DNA from: Microvelia longipes
Taxonomy: Eukaryota; Arthropoda; Insecta; Hemiptera; Veliidae
NCBI GenBank assembly: GCA_018340805.1
Contig: JACMZG010001863.1
Coordinates: 57,082,329 to 57,146,328, forward strand
Reading direction: 5' to 3'
DNA length: 64,000 nt
The notes beneath the pieces are model-generated. The model was not told the DNA's origin and did not search any database. It saw only the letters and a list, made by a program, of their open reading frames with translations. Of the stretch, positions 1 to 12,195 are shown one piece after another (positions within the stretch are counted from its first letter, which is position 1; each line of letters begins with the position of its first letter). Position numbers and translations under genes: made by a program.

Positions 1-1170
1 ATGAACTCCATTCATGCTCATTCTAAAACATATTAATGTATTGTTTTTTTATAATTATTTCTAGGATATAATCCAATGATTTATTTATTTGCACTGTTTC
101 ATACAAATCCTTTTAACATATTATAATACTAATACCAACAGCAAATGGTCCTTAGGTTTTGGACCAAGGTTAAGTCTTGAAAAATGCCTGTTCTGACACA
201 GTAGGAGAGGAAAGCAGGTGGAGAGATATAATTTTCTTAATATTCAGGTGGAGAGATGGACAGCACACAAGAGGGTCTAATACTGCTACACTACTTTGGA
301 CTTTACAATTTGGCTGAAAATTTAGTTTTATTGTTGAAGAGAATCAAGTTCTGAAATATTAACTTTTGTCTTTCAGCTATAGAATCAATTATTTACTACC
401 TTTTTTTTTAAAAAAGGTGTTTTCTGATTATTTGAGACTGCATGTCTCATAGAAAGACATACTAATTTCCCAAGGTAAAGGTTTGATTATTATCTCAGAA
501 TTTTGGATACACTATCCTAGAAAGCCTATTCCCTAAAAGAAATTTAGAAAGATTTCAATTATTCTGAGAATAATATAAGAAAGAAGTGGAGTCTCTAAAA
601 TGGCAGAACCTTATCCCCTTCATCCATCGTAGTAGGAGATTTGATGAAGATTAAGTTATGGTGGTGTACTGATGACTGGTTGATTTTAGGGTTGATGAGA
701 ATGGTCCAATAGTGGAGTCAGGTAGGGCCCATCTGGTGCGATCCTCCAAAACTAAAATGTTTAGGGTTCAAACAAATATTTTTTTTTATAAAAATGTACT
801 AACACAGTTTTGTTGTTGCAATTTTTAATAGAAAAAATAATTTTTGATTCTACTTATATGAAATACAAAACTTATTTTATTTTATACACAAAGTAATAAT
901 TACATTTAAAATAATATTTAGTAGTAAGTCAATAAAATATAACTAAACTTTGGGACAAAATATTTATTTCAAAATACAAGATTAGAATATACAAACTTGA
1001 AACATTTCAAGACATTAGGAAATGTAAAAATAATTGTAGCATATATTTACTAAGAGTTGATGAAATATAATAAAACAAATGAGAGAATAGCAAAATATAA
1101 AAAATACACAAAATATAATGAAAAAATAAACAAGAAACATTTATTACATTTTAAAAGTATCGAATGAAAG
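1..1170. other. AT-rich spacer, no gene seen
   Basis: AT-rich sequence with poly-A and poly-T runs. All frames are broken and I recognise no protein, RNA gene or clear repeat boundary. Confidence 0.6.
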
Positions 1171-1229
1171 AAATATATATATATATATATATAATATATT
1201 ATATATATATATATATATTATATACTATA
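1171..1229. repeat. (TA)n microsatellite
   Basis: Near-pure TA dinucleotide run with a few single-base interruptions. It is one of about a dozen such arrays in the window. Confidence 0.95.
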
Positions 1230-1399
1230 CATAATTTCACTAAGAACCTTCAGGGTCCCAAGGCCTTAAGTTAAAACCCTAGAGTTTAAACACAGTAAAA
1301 TTCCACTATGACAATACACTCTATTACGATCTTATTTTTAAAACTATGTTTAATTTAGCATATTCAACATAAGTTTTAACGGCAATTTCTGAAAATCCC

Positions 1400-2095
1400 C
1401 TCCCAAATTCAGACTCACTTCGCTCGTCCTCGAATATACAATTCGCTTTTGCTCGTCCTTATATAATAAATACATCCATTTAATTCTCAGCGGTCATCCA
1501 TATAGCACTGACCAAGCTTAATACTGTTTAACTTTTATGATCCAACAAAATCATGGATATAGTTGTCGTATTGAAACGAAACTTGAGGTACTTATTTAAT
1601 AAGTAAAGGTATACCCTTGTAGCAAATTTCAACTTAATTAGATTGTTTTCAGATTTCTTAAAATGATAGTAATAACGTACACAAGCCATTTGATAAAAAT
1701 TGAACTAATCCTGATAATGAGATGAAAAGCACACATGTTAAGCTTAACATGGCTACAGGTGTGTGCCAAATCGCGTTCCGATCGAACCATTTTTCCGTGT
1801 TTTATGATTTTGTTCTGTGTTTTTTGCGGGTTAGTGACGTCATACAATTTTTTTTGAATAGCACAACATCGGTAGACTGATTTTTGTCCAAAGTTTCAAT
1901 TCTCTAGCAAAATTACAGTAGGAGCAAAGTTGATAACCAACACACACACACAGACAGACAACTTAGTGAAAACCACTCAGGAGGCCTTAAAAACACCTGA
2001 AACGGATAATTCCGCTGACATTCCGGTTGCAGTTGATTTTTTGCAAACACAATAATTTTTCTATATACCTAACATGAAGATGCCTGGCTTTGCCA
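1400..2095 (-). repeat. Interspersed repeat with embedded 5S rRNA-like segment, copy 1
   Basis: This is the longest copy of a family seen at least five more times (near 18.0, 26.2, 29.4, 33.3 and 54.6 kb). Read on the minus strand, about 1484-1534 resembles the 3' half of insect 5S rRNA: a GTTAAGCAG-like box A, a GGTCAGTGC-like intermediate element and a GGATGACCGC-like box C. A body of about 450 bp lies on its 5' side. On its 3' side are tags of the form GAGCGAAG...GAGTC. The high-coordinate end carries a short hairpin (GCCTGGC/GCCAGGC, 2083-2099). The segment contains no open frame. What is seen is the repetition and the 5S similarity; that 5S-type polymerase III transcription drives its spread is inference. 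Confidence 0.65.
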
Positions 2096-2099
2096 GGCA

Positions 2100-3214
2100 A
2101 AACTTATATTTAATATGCTAAATCAAACATAATTCTCAAAATAAGGACTCAATTCTTTATTGTACATATTGGTTCATTATTATATTTTAAAAATCTTAAA
2201 TAGTACTTAAAAATGCTGACAATAAAATGCTATTTAAAAAATACTATAATAATTACTATTACTTATGTGAACGACTCGAAATATTTGGGTGCTTTAAACA
2301 GACATTTTAAATGCATTTACAAAAAAATGATTGTTGTACCTTTACCAGGTACCTGTCTACTTAAAACCACATTATGTGAAATCAGAGGAATTCCATTGTG
2401 TTTATGGTCCTAAAAACCTTATTTTTAAATAATCAACAAAATACTGCATTTTTTAAAGAATTTTCTAATGAAAATTCTCTTAAATAAGTAAAATCGAATT
2501 GTAAAATAAATTAATAGAAATTAAGAACAAGAACAATTTGAAATAAATGAGATACTAATATGTTTTAGATTTTTCTTTAAAATGAAAGAATATAGCACAT
2601 AAAAAGTAAAAAAAAACCTACCAAAGCAATAATTTTTTCCTGTGACTTTATATTGAATTTTAAGGGTAACAAAAAATTGTGTAGATACTACTTTTCCCCA
2701 TTGGATGACGCTCATCCTCAGGATATGATAAAATAATAGTAGTCACGGCTTGTCTATGGATTTGACGAAAAAAATCCTACATCAGGACTTATAAGTTAGA
2801 CACCATCTTCTATGAGTGTTAGCCAAAAGGGCCCAAATACGTGGCCTACTACGTGATCTATCACCTCTCCCTTATTAATCACTATTTTCATTATCTAAAT
2901 TATCGATTATACCTCATTTTGTGCGTATAATACGTTATTTTATCATTTTTCTATGTATGTTTTGTTGCTTTTTATATAGTTTTTTCAATGTATGTTTTAC
3001 ATCTTAGTTTAGTATGATACTAAACTAATACTGATATGAGATGGAATTTGCCATATTTGTTGGTCCTATATAGTATTGCATGCGTGCCAAATTTTACAAT
3101 GATACCATCATTTTCAGGGTGTTAGGATTTATTGCTGAGTCATTACTGATGGTTATTGATATCATGGAATTTTGTTTCTGGACTCACTATGTTTTAAAAG
3201 CATGTATTAGTAAT
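2100..3214. other. AT-rich spacer
   Basis: No supported gene. A short minus-strand open stretch near 2650-2760 has neither convincing splice sites nor a recognisable product. Part of 3030-3110 resembles the body of the 5S-like repeat family in degraded form. Confidence 0.5.
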
Positions 3215-3710
3215 TCGATACAAATTTAAATAACGCTAATGAGATAAAACTTGGCACATTTGTTGCTCCTATACATAAATAAATAAATAAATAAAAACTT
3301 TATTTCCATATAAAATAGATGAGCAAAACATTTAAACAAATGACATTTATTTTTTTTATGGAAAAAGGAGATATTTCAGGAGATTTTACTCCTGCTCTTC
3401 CAACATCTCCGTTTGATAATAATTGTGAAATTAAAATGACCAACATGTATGCTTCATTTCAGAGACAAACAGTTTCCCCGTTTAATAAATGTTCAAAATT
3501 TTCGGATAGCTGAGCTAGACCTAAAGATTGGGTTTTGTGCCAATTTTCAACTCTTAAGCATAAATACACATGAAAAAACAGACACACACACACACATACA
3601 TGCAGATAACTTTGTAAAAACCACTCAGGAGATCTTAAAAAACCCGAAACGGATAATTGAAAACACAACACTTTTCCTACATACATACATCATCAATGAG
3701 GAAAAGTGAA
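3215..3710 (-). repeat. Body fragment of the 5S-like repeat family
   Basis: It shares with copy 1 the phrases around AATGAGATGAAACTTGGCAC, AAAACCACTCAGGAGGTCTT and the GAAACGGATAATT end, with a GAGGAAAAGT terminus. The 5S-like segment itself is absent here. Overlapping short open frames in this interval are by-products of the repeat. Confidence 0.6.
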
Positions 3711-4410
3711 AATATTTATCTACATTAAGATGATATTTAAACTAATTCATAAAATCATTTTGATTATTAATTTTTTAGAGACCTTTAATATTTTTTAACT
3801 ATAGATCATATTTTTGTCATTTAAACTGTATTAAATATGTCGTGAAGGAAGGTGTGCTATGTAAATATGACAAAAAGTGTCAAAAGTAAACAAAATAAAA
3901 TTATATTAAAATAATCCAAGATTTGTTGTAAAAACAATCAATTGCCCAGGTTTCATTGAAAACTGCATAAAAACTGACCCTCAATACAAATATACTCAAC
4001 TGTGATGACTTGATGACATCTTGGTTATTCCAAAATTCACTTATTTAAAAATTAATAATATAAAATACAGGATAATATGTTGTTATTAATAGGATCAGAA
4101 TTAACATACTATCATAAAAAAGTTTAATCAATAATCTGAGACGTGCAAGTACCTCATAGACAGAAGACAAAATTACCGAATATAACAAATTCAAATGAAA
4201 ATTCTTTAAATCAGAATCTATAAAAATGCAAATTTATCAAAAAAAAAAAATAAACTAATTGAAATTAAAAACGAAACTATTACAAATAAAGTAACAGAAA
4301 TATGTTAAGTTTTAAAAAATATATTGTAAAAATACAAAAAGAAAATTATTAAAAAAAGGAAGAGAATACAAATATAAAAGGATTAAATAAAAGGTTTAGG
4401 TCCCTCCTGA
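3711..4410. other. AT-rich spacer, nothing recognised
   Basis: AT-rich with many homopolymer A runs. I see no coding potential, structured element or repeat boundary. Confidence 0.5.
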
Positions 4411-4414
4411 AAAG

Positions 4415-4670
4415 AAATATCAAAGAATAGCAAAATACATAAGCCAACACCCTAATACCAGGATTGAAAAAAAAATATATCATGGCATAGCGATAGTTAA
4501 CAGGTCATTGTGAAACCTGAGCCAAAATACAACAGCTGACATTAAATAGAGCTGGCTCTACTACAAGAATTGAAAGAAATATCAAGGCATAGCAGCAGTC
4601 AACCTATACAGGGCACTGTGAAACTCAATCCAAAACAGAAAATCAGACATTGAAGAGAGAGCAGGCTTCC
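4415..4670. repeat. Diverged tandem duplication, about 106 bp unit
   Basis: Two units starting near 4463 and 4569 share ATTGAAA...GGCATAGC, a CACTGTGAAACC-like phrase and a GACATT...AGAG phrase. A third, poorer unit may precede them. The origin is unknown; it could be a retrotransposon UTR. Confidence 0.5.
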
Positions 4671-4815
4671 TTCAAATGAGTCACATTTCGGCTCTCATGG
4701 ACATTTTAATTGAAACAGGAATACATACTAAGGCACACACACACACTCACTCACAGGGACATACTACAAGCAGGCACCACACTCAACAGGACATACATAC
4801 ACACAGGCACACACA

Positions 4816-5228
4816 GACTTACAGTTATCGTTTAGTTTAACAAATCCCCAAGGTCATAAGTATTTGGGATTGACAATCAGAGGAGCCGCTGCACCTCTAT
4901 TATAAAGAGACAAAAAAAATGCCTACCACATAACCACTGTAGGAAAAAAACCGTTCTCCCCGGCATCGTTTTCACTTTGTTTGTGTTTCTCTTTTGAATT
5001 ACATTCGTTTTGAAAAACTTACTTTCCAGTTATCTTAAAATGATATTTATAAATAAAACTACACAACAGAAGATGTAAAAAACATTGCTCAAGAAAATAC
5101 AGGCAAAATTGCCTGATTTGTTTTACATAGTTTTCCCGCTCCCTTCTTGCAGGGATTTTTTTTCTTAAAAATCAGTGGTCCCTAAACTGACCTGTCAAGA
5201 TTTTTAAACTAAACGATAGACTGTAATT
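4816..5228. mobile_element. MITE-like element with terminal inverted repeats
   Basis: The left end TTACAGTTATCGTTTAGTTT (from 4821) is matched in inverted orientation by AAACTAAACGATAGACTGTAA at about 5208-5228. The interval is about 410 bp and non-coding, which fits a non-autonomous DNA transposon. I could not define a target-site duplication. Confidence 0.5.
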
Positions 5229-5229
5229 C

Positions 5230-7171
5230 AGGTTATGGGGTAGAAAAGCAAATTAACAAGAGCAATATATAAATAAACAGTGATGCAGTTTTGCAGCTGC
5301 TAGATATCTGCCATCATTCAAATAAAAGCCAATCATCTTTAAGTATTCACAGGAATAATGTCAGCTTAATACGAACATAACATTGATTATTGTCTTTTAA
5401 TCAGCCAAACATAATCCTGGCTCTATAATGTAGAAAAAGATTGGTTAATATTCCTCGGTCAATTGTAATTAGAAAAGGAAATCAACATCTTAGTTTTCAA
5501 ATATTGGAAGAACTCGCTATTTCTTAGATACAATGTTATAAATAACAATGTTATAGACCACAATCCAATACATATATAACATACATACATACATATAAAA
5601 TATATTATATATATTATATTATATTATATATATGATATTAAATATATATATATATATATAAGTATATAATTCTTTTACTACATAATATCAAATGCCAGTA
5701 AATTATTTACTTAAAACTCTCAAATTATTATCTTATTATACTTGATCAATTGAGTTTATCAAATAAAATTAACTTGTTTTTACAATTATCTTTTGTACTT
5801 AAATCACAATACTTTAAATAATGATTAAATCATTCATAAAAAAAAAACTTAACAATAAGGTTGTCTATACAATATATTACAAGTAAACATACAATTTTTA
5901 TTTACATATTAGTGGTGCAAAGGCAAAAGTATGCATAGGGAAAGAATCTGTTTGGTTAGGAAACAGTAGCTCTGTCTCGTTAGAAAAAACAGTGTTACCA
6001 ACATGGTAAAATTACAGTTCTTCCTAAATATTCGCGATTCAAAGTCCGTAGCAGCGCCACCGTCGCTGATATGAAATTGATAACAAAAGGTGATCGTTGT
6101 TAAAGTCCTAAGTGGGAATTTCGTGGTTTTTCTTCTTGTGAAGATCATTTTTCTCAAATTTTTTATCAAAGTGCTTTAATTTAACTAATTTTAGGGTATG
6201 ATCAGAATCACATTTCATGAAAAATTAGCGTTTAATAATGGTTGTACGAGTATTTAAATTGAGTGATAAGAAGATGAAGACATAATATAGTGTTTTATTT
6301 TATTTATTGTTAATTGATGTTACTTTTAAATAATTTTAGTTTGCACAAACACACAAAATTCCCATTTAATTGCATTAAATTGTTTAAATTAGTTGTAACA
6401 GGTATTTAAATTAACTGATAAGAAGCCGATTTTTCACTATAATGGTGTTTTTTTTAATTAATCAATTTTTTACGGCACAAAAATAATTAATAGACTCAAT
6501 GACATTCACTTTTGTAGAATGTGTTGTTTAAATCATGCCGTTTAGTTTTTATATTATCTCTGGTTAAATGGACGAATCAAGTGTGTAGTGATAAGAGCCT
6601 GATTCTATATTTAAAATCCTGGAATTATCGAAATATTTATCTATGAAATATTTGCAATTTTTTTAGCACCGATGGTCGTTTTAATAATTTTCATCAATTT
6701 ATCACAAATTAACAAACCAATAAATAAATGAAAGAAGATTTTTATCGGCTCCCATACTAATCCTATGATAAAAAATTTTTGATCACCCTTTCGTTTTCCC
6801 GCCATTGGTATTGCCAATCTCACAACTATCTCTTTGAATCGCGAATAGTTAATATTTTTAAAGGAAACAGAATGTTGCCCTATGTTGAGTTTTGCCTTTG
6901 AATGGGTAAAGAAGCGATGCTGAAAAAAATTATTTATAAATACTTTAGAGATTTTATGACGATGTCAGAACACAACACGGCAAAATGGTCCAGTGGACCA
7001 TTGAACCATTAATTTTATTTTTTAACAATGATGGTTTTTTATTTCATGTTGACACCCTCGACAAAGTATACATTTACAGAGTTCACAAAATATTTCGACT
7101 CATTGTTAACATTAAATGTAATCCAACTGGGCTGACAAGTCAGAATAATACTAAGTGTAATATTGTCTAAC
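5230..7171. other. AT-rich spacer with (TA)n at about 5578-5662
   Basis: It contains an interrupted TA array. The short minus-strand frames at 5909-6169 and 6641-6823 lack homology I recognise and convincing splice context. No gene is supported apart from the exon that follows. Confidence 0.5.
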
Positions 7172-7296
7172 CTGAATTCTATTAGTCATGTGTTTGAGTA
7201 TAGAGCTGAGTTTGTCTATCCAGTCTAACTGAGACATCAACACTTCGTTCTTATCCAACACCTGCTGGAGCAAGGCTTTGTCCAACAGGATAATAC
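7172..7296 (-). CDS. Internal coding exon of an unidentified helical protein
   Basis: Read on the minus strand, an acceptor ending TCATAG precedes GT plus 41 open codons, and a CAG|GTTAGA donor follows. The peptide is Leu/Ile/Lys/Gln-rich with heptad-like spacing (it includes LLQQVLDKNEVLMSQLDWID), so helical or coiled coil. Its start phase (two bases completing a codon) matches the exon at 10211-10315, which ends one base into a codon. The joined peptide gives a weak, by-eye impression of the middle of dynactin subunit 3 (p24), but the identity is low and I would not name it. The next exon would start in phase 0 at lower coordinates; I did not find it. Confidence 0.5.
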
Positions 7297-7363
7297 CTAT
7301 GACCAACAAAAACTTTACATCAGTCTGTCAAAGCTGACAAAGAGACAAATTAATACAAAATTT

Positions 7364-7560
7364 GAAACTTTTAAGAGTGTACTTTGGACGGAGCACTTTG
7401 GGGAATGTGAAAAACATAGTGTCAGTAAAACCTTAACATTCCCCAATGAGATTACAGCTCCATAGCTGTAATCTCATTGGGGAATTTGTTAAGGTTTTAC
7501 TGACACTATGTTTTTCACATTCCCCAAAGTGCTCCGTCCAAAGTACACTTTAAAAGTTTC
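7364..7560. repeat. Near-perfect 97-bp-arm palindrome (foldback)
   Basis: The arms 7364-7459 and 7464-7560 are almost exact inverted copies around a CCAT loop at 7460-7463, with about one mismatch and a two-base bulge. It lies in the presumed intron between exons 7172-7296 and 10211-10315, so a transcript of that gene would contain a long hairpin. It may be a foldback MITE or a recent inverted duplication. Confidence 0.85.
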
Positions 7561-9317
7561 TAATTTTGTTATTTTAGTTTGGTTTTGTCCTCACTCCAGC
7601 AATCGCTTTTGAGGACTCACATTTTTGAAAGAAATCAATCGCTGTAACACATAGTTAACATGCCAGAATAAATTATTTGTGCATTTTATTTGAAATAATT
7701 ATGATAACAAATGTACATTTATTTGTAATGTAAATTCAGTTCTGTTAATACCACGTTGTAAATATCTGTATAATTGACCCTTCTGCTAAATGTAATATGT
7801 CTTCAATAGTGATTTTGAAGTTAAAAAATAATCTTTATAAAAAGATAAATAAAACAAACCAATATAAGTAAAATTAAGACAAAAAAATAATTAACAGAAA
7901 TATATCAATTAGAAAATAAGTTTAATCTTTTAATTAATGACTAATTTTTAAATTACTATTTTTCATCTTTGATCATGACAAACACAAATTTACTTTATCA
8001 CTTAGGTTTTATATACTTCTGTTTTATACATTTCCACTTTCTTTATAATATCCTAATACTTATTTTTTACTTTTTTTAAGTTCTTAATTTTTTTTCTTAA
8101 TTTAATTTTTATTATATTGCATATTACTATTGTAAATTTAAAAATTGTTGAAATTAAAAAAATGTACTATTGTTTGTTCTTGTTGTTTATAATAAATCTA
8201 TGAAACCGCCAAAAGACATAGTCATGACAAATTATACCGAGCTTATCCTTGTGGAATTTCTCATCTAATAATGTATGTAAAATATGTCTCTGTATATTGT
8301 ATATTTGTGAAATAAAAACTTTTTGAATAAAAAAAAAACTCTAAGTTTAGTATAACATCATATATTAAAAGGTTAGAGACCACAGTATTAAGAATTATAA
8401 ACTTTTTTAGGTGGAAATGATCTAAAAAGAATAAAAAACCAATTACCAGTTATTTTATAGCTTTAAACTATATATGAAGACTTTTTCAAGGCTCATAATT
8501 ATAAAATAATAACAATAAATAAACTATTACATAATATAAAACATAACACTATCACCAACAGACAAGCTCTCTAGGTTGTTGTGATAGTGTTAGTGTAGGT
8601 GACAGTGTAGTGTAGTGTAGGTGATAATGTTATTGATAGTGTAGCGTAGGTGATAGTGCAGTTTAGGTGATGTGTAGTGTAGGTAATTATTCACAAAAAT
8701 AATCATACAAGTTTGAGATGTAGGGGTTACTTGATCTTAATTTTATAATTTGTAACGTTCAAATTGTTCTCACGCTTTAGGACTTTGAATTTACTCTCAT
8801 CAAGAGTAAATTCAAAGAGATGATAAAGAGAGGAGATGTTAAAATCTCCACAAAGAATAACTTGTTTCTTTTCTTTGTTAATTTATATTAATAACGTCTC
8901 GAAAATGCTTAATAATTTATCAAAAATTCACTTGGCTATTCATAAATATTTAATAAATGAAATTATTTTTGTTACAAAAGGAGTGTGAAAATAAATTTCC
9001 ACATATATCATCTCCGTTTGATATATGTGATATAAAAGCAAAAATCTTTTATCTCATTTCCAATTATGATGAAACCTAGGTTTTAGATTTCAGGCTGAAC
9101 ACAATATTTTACCAATACACTAATTATAGTAGTTGAATAAGGATCAAACCCATAGATTCAATAGTTTCAGACATTTTTTTAAAATTTTCAATTAAACTGT
9201 GTAAAAAAGATGTGAAATAAATTATTAATGTACATAAAATGTTGCAAATTTATGCTAAATGAATTTTAAGAGAAAATACCAACTATATACTTTAGATTTG
9301 ATACATTATTTGTTTTA
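7561..9317. other. AT-rich presumed intron; short GTGTAG minisatellite at 8577-8690
   Basis: Mostly AT-rich and featureless. About 8577-8690 is a degenerate tandem of phrases such as GATAGTGTAGTGTAGGTGAT. Confidence 0.5.
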
Positions 9318-9512
9318 CTACACATTACATGATGCCTCTTTACCACCCATCCAATTCCTAGCGTAATTTATATTTGTTAAGTTGGTACACAGACTGGTCT
9401 CCAATCCAACATCTCTGTTATCTATGTTACCAAAGGGCTCTTTATATACTAGAATTATTTTATGATTCAACTTCTTGGCTAAAGGCCAAGTAACTAATAG
9501 TCCAAGAGCCAA
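9318..9512 (-). other. Exon-like open stretch, doubtful
   Basis: The minus-strand frame is open for 64 codons and includes the phrases LVTWPLAKKLNHKI and INYARNWMGG. A GTAAAG donor after the latter would give phase 1, which suits the exon at 7172-7296. However, its apparent acceptor (TTTTTTCAG) lies at the end of the neighbouring foldback element, and its 5' phase does not fit the exon at 10211-10315. It may be an alternative exon, part of a mobile element or chance. Confidence 0.2.
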
Positions 9513-9516
9513 CCTG

Positions 9517-10161
9517 AAAAAATGTAACTCATTTTATACTACATACTACAAACCAAATTTTTCTGAACCTTAAATTATGAAGAAAAAATATAGTCTGCTT
9601 GTCCAGAGTCGAGTTTTTCATATGATTGCGCATGGTCAAAATTTTAGAAAATCCCACATATTTCAGTTTTCTTGAAATAAGTGGTTCCCTGCGAGTCGTG
9701 TGCAAAACATGAAAAAAACATTTTTGAAAGGTGATAAAATGTTTTATAAAAGGAGTGTTTAATCATCAAAATCGGATAACAGGAACCAAAGTTATGGCTC
9801 TTTCAAAAATACTTAAGTCAGCAATTTTTTTTGAAAAAAATTGGCTTCTTGTGAATTTTTTTAATCATTTAACAAATGTCATAACTTTAGTTGTAGCCAT
9901 CTGATTTTGATGAAAAACACTCGTTTCATAGGAAATTTTATCAGCTTTAAAAAATGTTCTTTTCATGTTTTACACACGACCTACAGGGAACCACTTATTG
10001 CAAGAAACTGGAAGTTGTGCGATTTTCTAATATTTTGAGCGAGCGGATTCATATGAAGGGCTCCACTCTAGATAGGCAGACTATGTTTTTCCTTTATAAT
10101 TCTAGGTATATTTTCAGAAAAATTTGGTTTAAAGTGGTACAAAATGAGTCAGAATTTTAAG
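9517..10161. mobile_element. Foldback element, arms of about 250-300 bp
   Basis: The left half, starting near 9517, is repeated in inverted orientation in the right half ending near 10161. Matching landmarks are CAGAAAAATTTGGTTT, TAGTCTGC, AGTGGTTCCCTG and ACACTC...TCATC. The centre is near 9830. It contains no coding sequence and lies in the presumed intron of the helical-protein gene. Confidence 0.7.
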
Positions 10162-10210
10162 GTCTGACTCTCGGACTGTAATATAATAAACCTGTAAGAC
10201 AGACACAAAC

Positions 10211-10315
10211 CTGCAGACAGCTTGTCCATAACTTCAGACACTGACATGACATTTTTACACAAATCTGTAATATTTTCTTTGGTTTCAATTTTAGTTAGGA
10301 ATTGGTTGAGAAAAC
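10211..10315 (-). CDS. Internal coding exon of the same unidentified gene
   Basis: The minus-strand acceptor is TTTTACAG. GT, 34 open codons and G follow, then a GCAG|GTTTGT donor. The peptide (for example QFLTKIETKENITDLCKNVM) is helical in character and ends KLSAG at the junction. Its phase-1 end joins directly to the exon at 7172-7296 across an intron of about 2.9 kb that carries two foldback elements. Upstream exons were not found, so the gene is incomplete and unnamed here. Confidence 0.5.
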
Positions 10316-10659
10316 CTGTAAAATTCCAAAACAAAAACAATAAATTAACAACTGCCAGAAAAATACATAAATAACTATGCAACTTAAATAGTGCACAATA
10401 ACTAATATGCCATTAACTTAATTACTGTAAAATTGTATAAAAATGGAATCATTACTTTAAAATGGCGAAAAAAAAGGAAGTTAAAATATCAATCTATTTT
10501 TTAAATAAAAGGGAAAAGCCCTTAGCTATTATTATGCCGACCCTCTCATTCAAATATTTAGCTAGACTAAAACCCCCATAAATGTACCAACAAGTAATTG
10601 ATGGTTCGCTACGTCGTGTAAAGAAGAAAATCAACATTGCGAATTTTTTAATATCCACC

Positions 10660-11310
10660 ATTTATATATGGTGGATATTAAATTAGAATTGGAAATAGAG
10701 AAAATAAATATGATAGGTATTATATGGGAATGAGGAAAGAAAATATAGTGGATATTATACAAAAGTAGGGAATGGGGGGAAATATGGAGGATATTATGAA
10801 TGCCTTTTTTTTCTTTTTTTTTAAGATAGTAACCCTATCTAAAAAGCATTTATTTTATCACATGCCCCATTTAAAATATGACATGTGCTATTAGATAAAC
10901 ACTTCTAAAAGGACTTGAATTTAAATGATTGACTTTTTAAATATATAGTCAGACAAAAAAAAAAGAGAATTTATGAATGCCTTGGGAATGAGGGAAAGGA
11001 AATACAGTGGAAGGAAATACAAGGGTAATCCTAGAGTTAGGAATGGAAAAGACGAAATATAGTCGATATTGTATTGGAGTTAAGAATAGGAAAAAGATAT
11101 ATGGTGGATATTATATTAAAATTGAAAATAGGAAAGAGAAATATGGTGGATACTATAATAAAATACTTGTACAAAAGACTCAAATTCGCAGTGCAAAAGG
11201 TTTTACACCTACCCTCACAATTAATAATAATAATAATAATAAAATAGAAAATGGGGAAAGAAAATTATGGTGGTAATTATATTAAAATTGAAAATAAGGA
11301 AGGAAATATG
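10660..11310. repeat. Degenerate minisatellite, unit about 48 bp
   Basis: The phrases ATATGGTGGATATTATA, TTAAAATTGAAAATAGG and AAAGAGAAATATGG recur through the interval, with strong divergence between units. The array is split by a younger insertion at 10807-10970. Confidence 0.6.
10807..10970 (-). mobile_element. Short retroposed insertion with 13-bp target duplication
   Basis: The 13-mer TTATGAATGCCTT occurs at 10794-10806 and again at 10971-10983, bracketing about 164 bp. The insert starts with a T-rich run, that is a poly-A tail on the minus strand. A long duplication plus an A tail is the signature of LINE-driven retroposition. The source sequence is not recognised. Confidence 0.6.
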
Positions 11311-11317
11311 GTGGATA

Positions 11318-11546
11318 AATAAAATAAAATGCCCGTTTTGGGGCCTTTCGGCCCATCAGGGTATTCACCCTGCGGGAACCACCTCAGGTAGGTTGCATCT
11401 ACTACACTCTAAGAATTAATTAAAGGTGGCGAAATCATTTTAATACAAATACTATTCATAAATTCTCAGAGCATAGCCCAGGCTGCGAACCCCGGACCTC
11501 CGGTGCCGAATTCGAACGCCTTTACGATCACGGCCACGGAGGCAGA
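11318..11546 (-). mobile_element. tRNA-derived SINE, copy A
   Basis: The minus-strand 5' part has a tRNA-like head: an A-box-like TGGCCGTGATCG (11525-11536) and a B-box GGTTCGCAGCC (11481-11491). A body of about 100 bp follows, then a 3' domain CCCGCAGGG...CCCTGATGGGCCGAAAGG and an A-rich (TAAA) tail near 11318-11330. The same 3' domain recurs at 24.6, 50.45 and 54.7 kb. The frame running over it has no coding meaning. Confidence 0.75.
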
Positions 11547-11547
11547 C

Positions 11548-11700
<153 letters not shown>

Positions 11701-12147
11701 ATATACAATTAATAAAAAATAAAAATTTATTTACTATAAATTAATTGTAGTAAATAAAGGTCTTTTATATTTTATTAATAAATATTTTTTTATGCTGAAC
11801 AGTTTTCATATATATACATACTGGTAGTAACAAGAATCAAATCTAAAATACAAATACACAAGAAAAATCTACATCTACAGGAAAAGGAAAATATGAAATT
11901 TGTACATTTCAAATTTCAAACAGAATAAAAAATGAAAAAATGTATTAGCCTTACTTTATATAACCCAAGATTATACAGATTATAAATTATATAATTTACT
12001 TATATAAGTATATTTTCATTCGAAACTGACAAAGAGACAGTGACTATAGATACATATACGTGCGTTAGATAGATGCTAAAAGATAATAAGACTCGTCCCT
12101 TTTTGTGAGGCATTAGCGGCAAAAAAAGAGAGTGGTGTGGAAAACGG

Positions 12148-12195
<48 letters not shown>

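Noticed and set aside
2650..2760. Possible minus-strand exon (peptide with SYPEDERHPMGK)
   Set aside because: Weak acceptor tract, no convincing donor, and no recognisable family.
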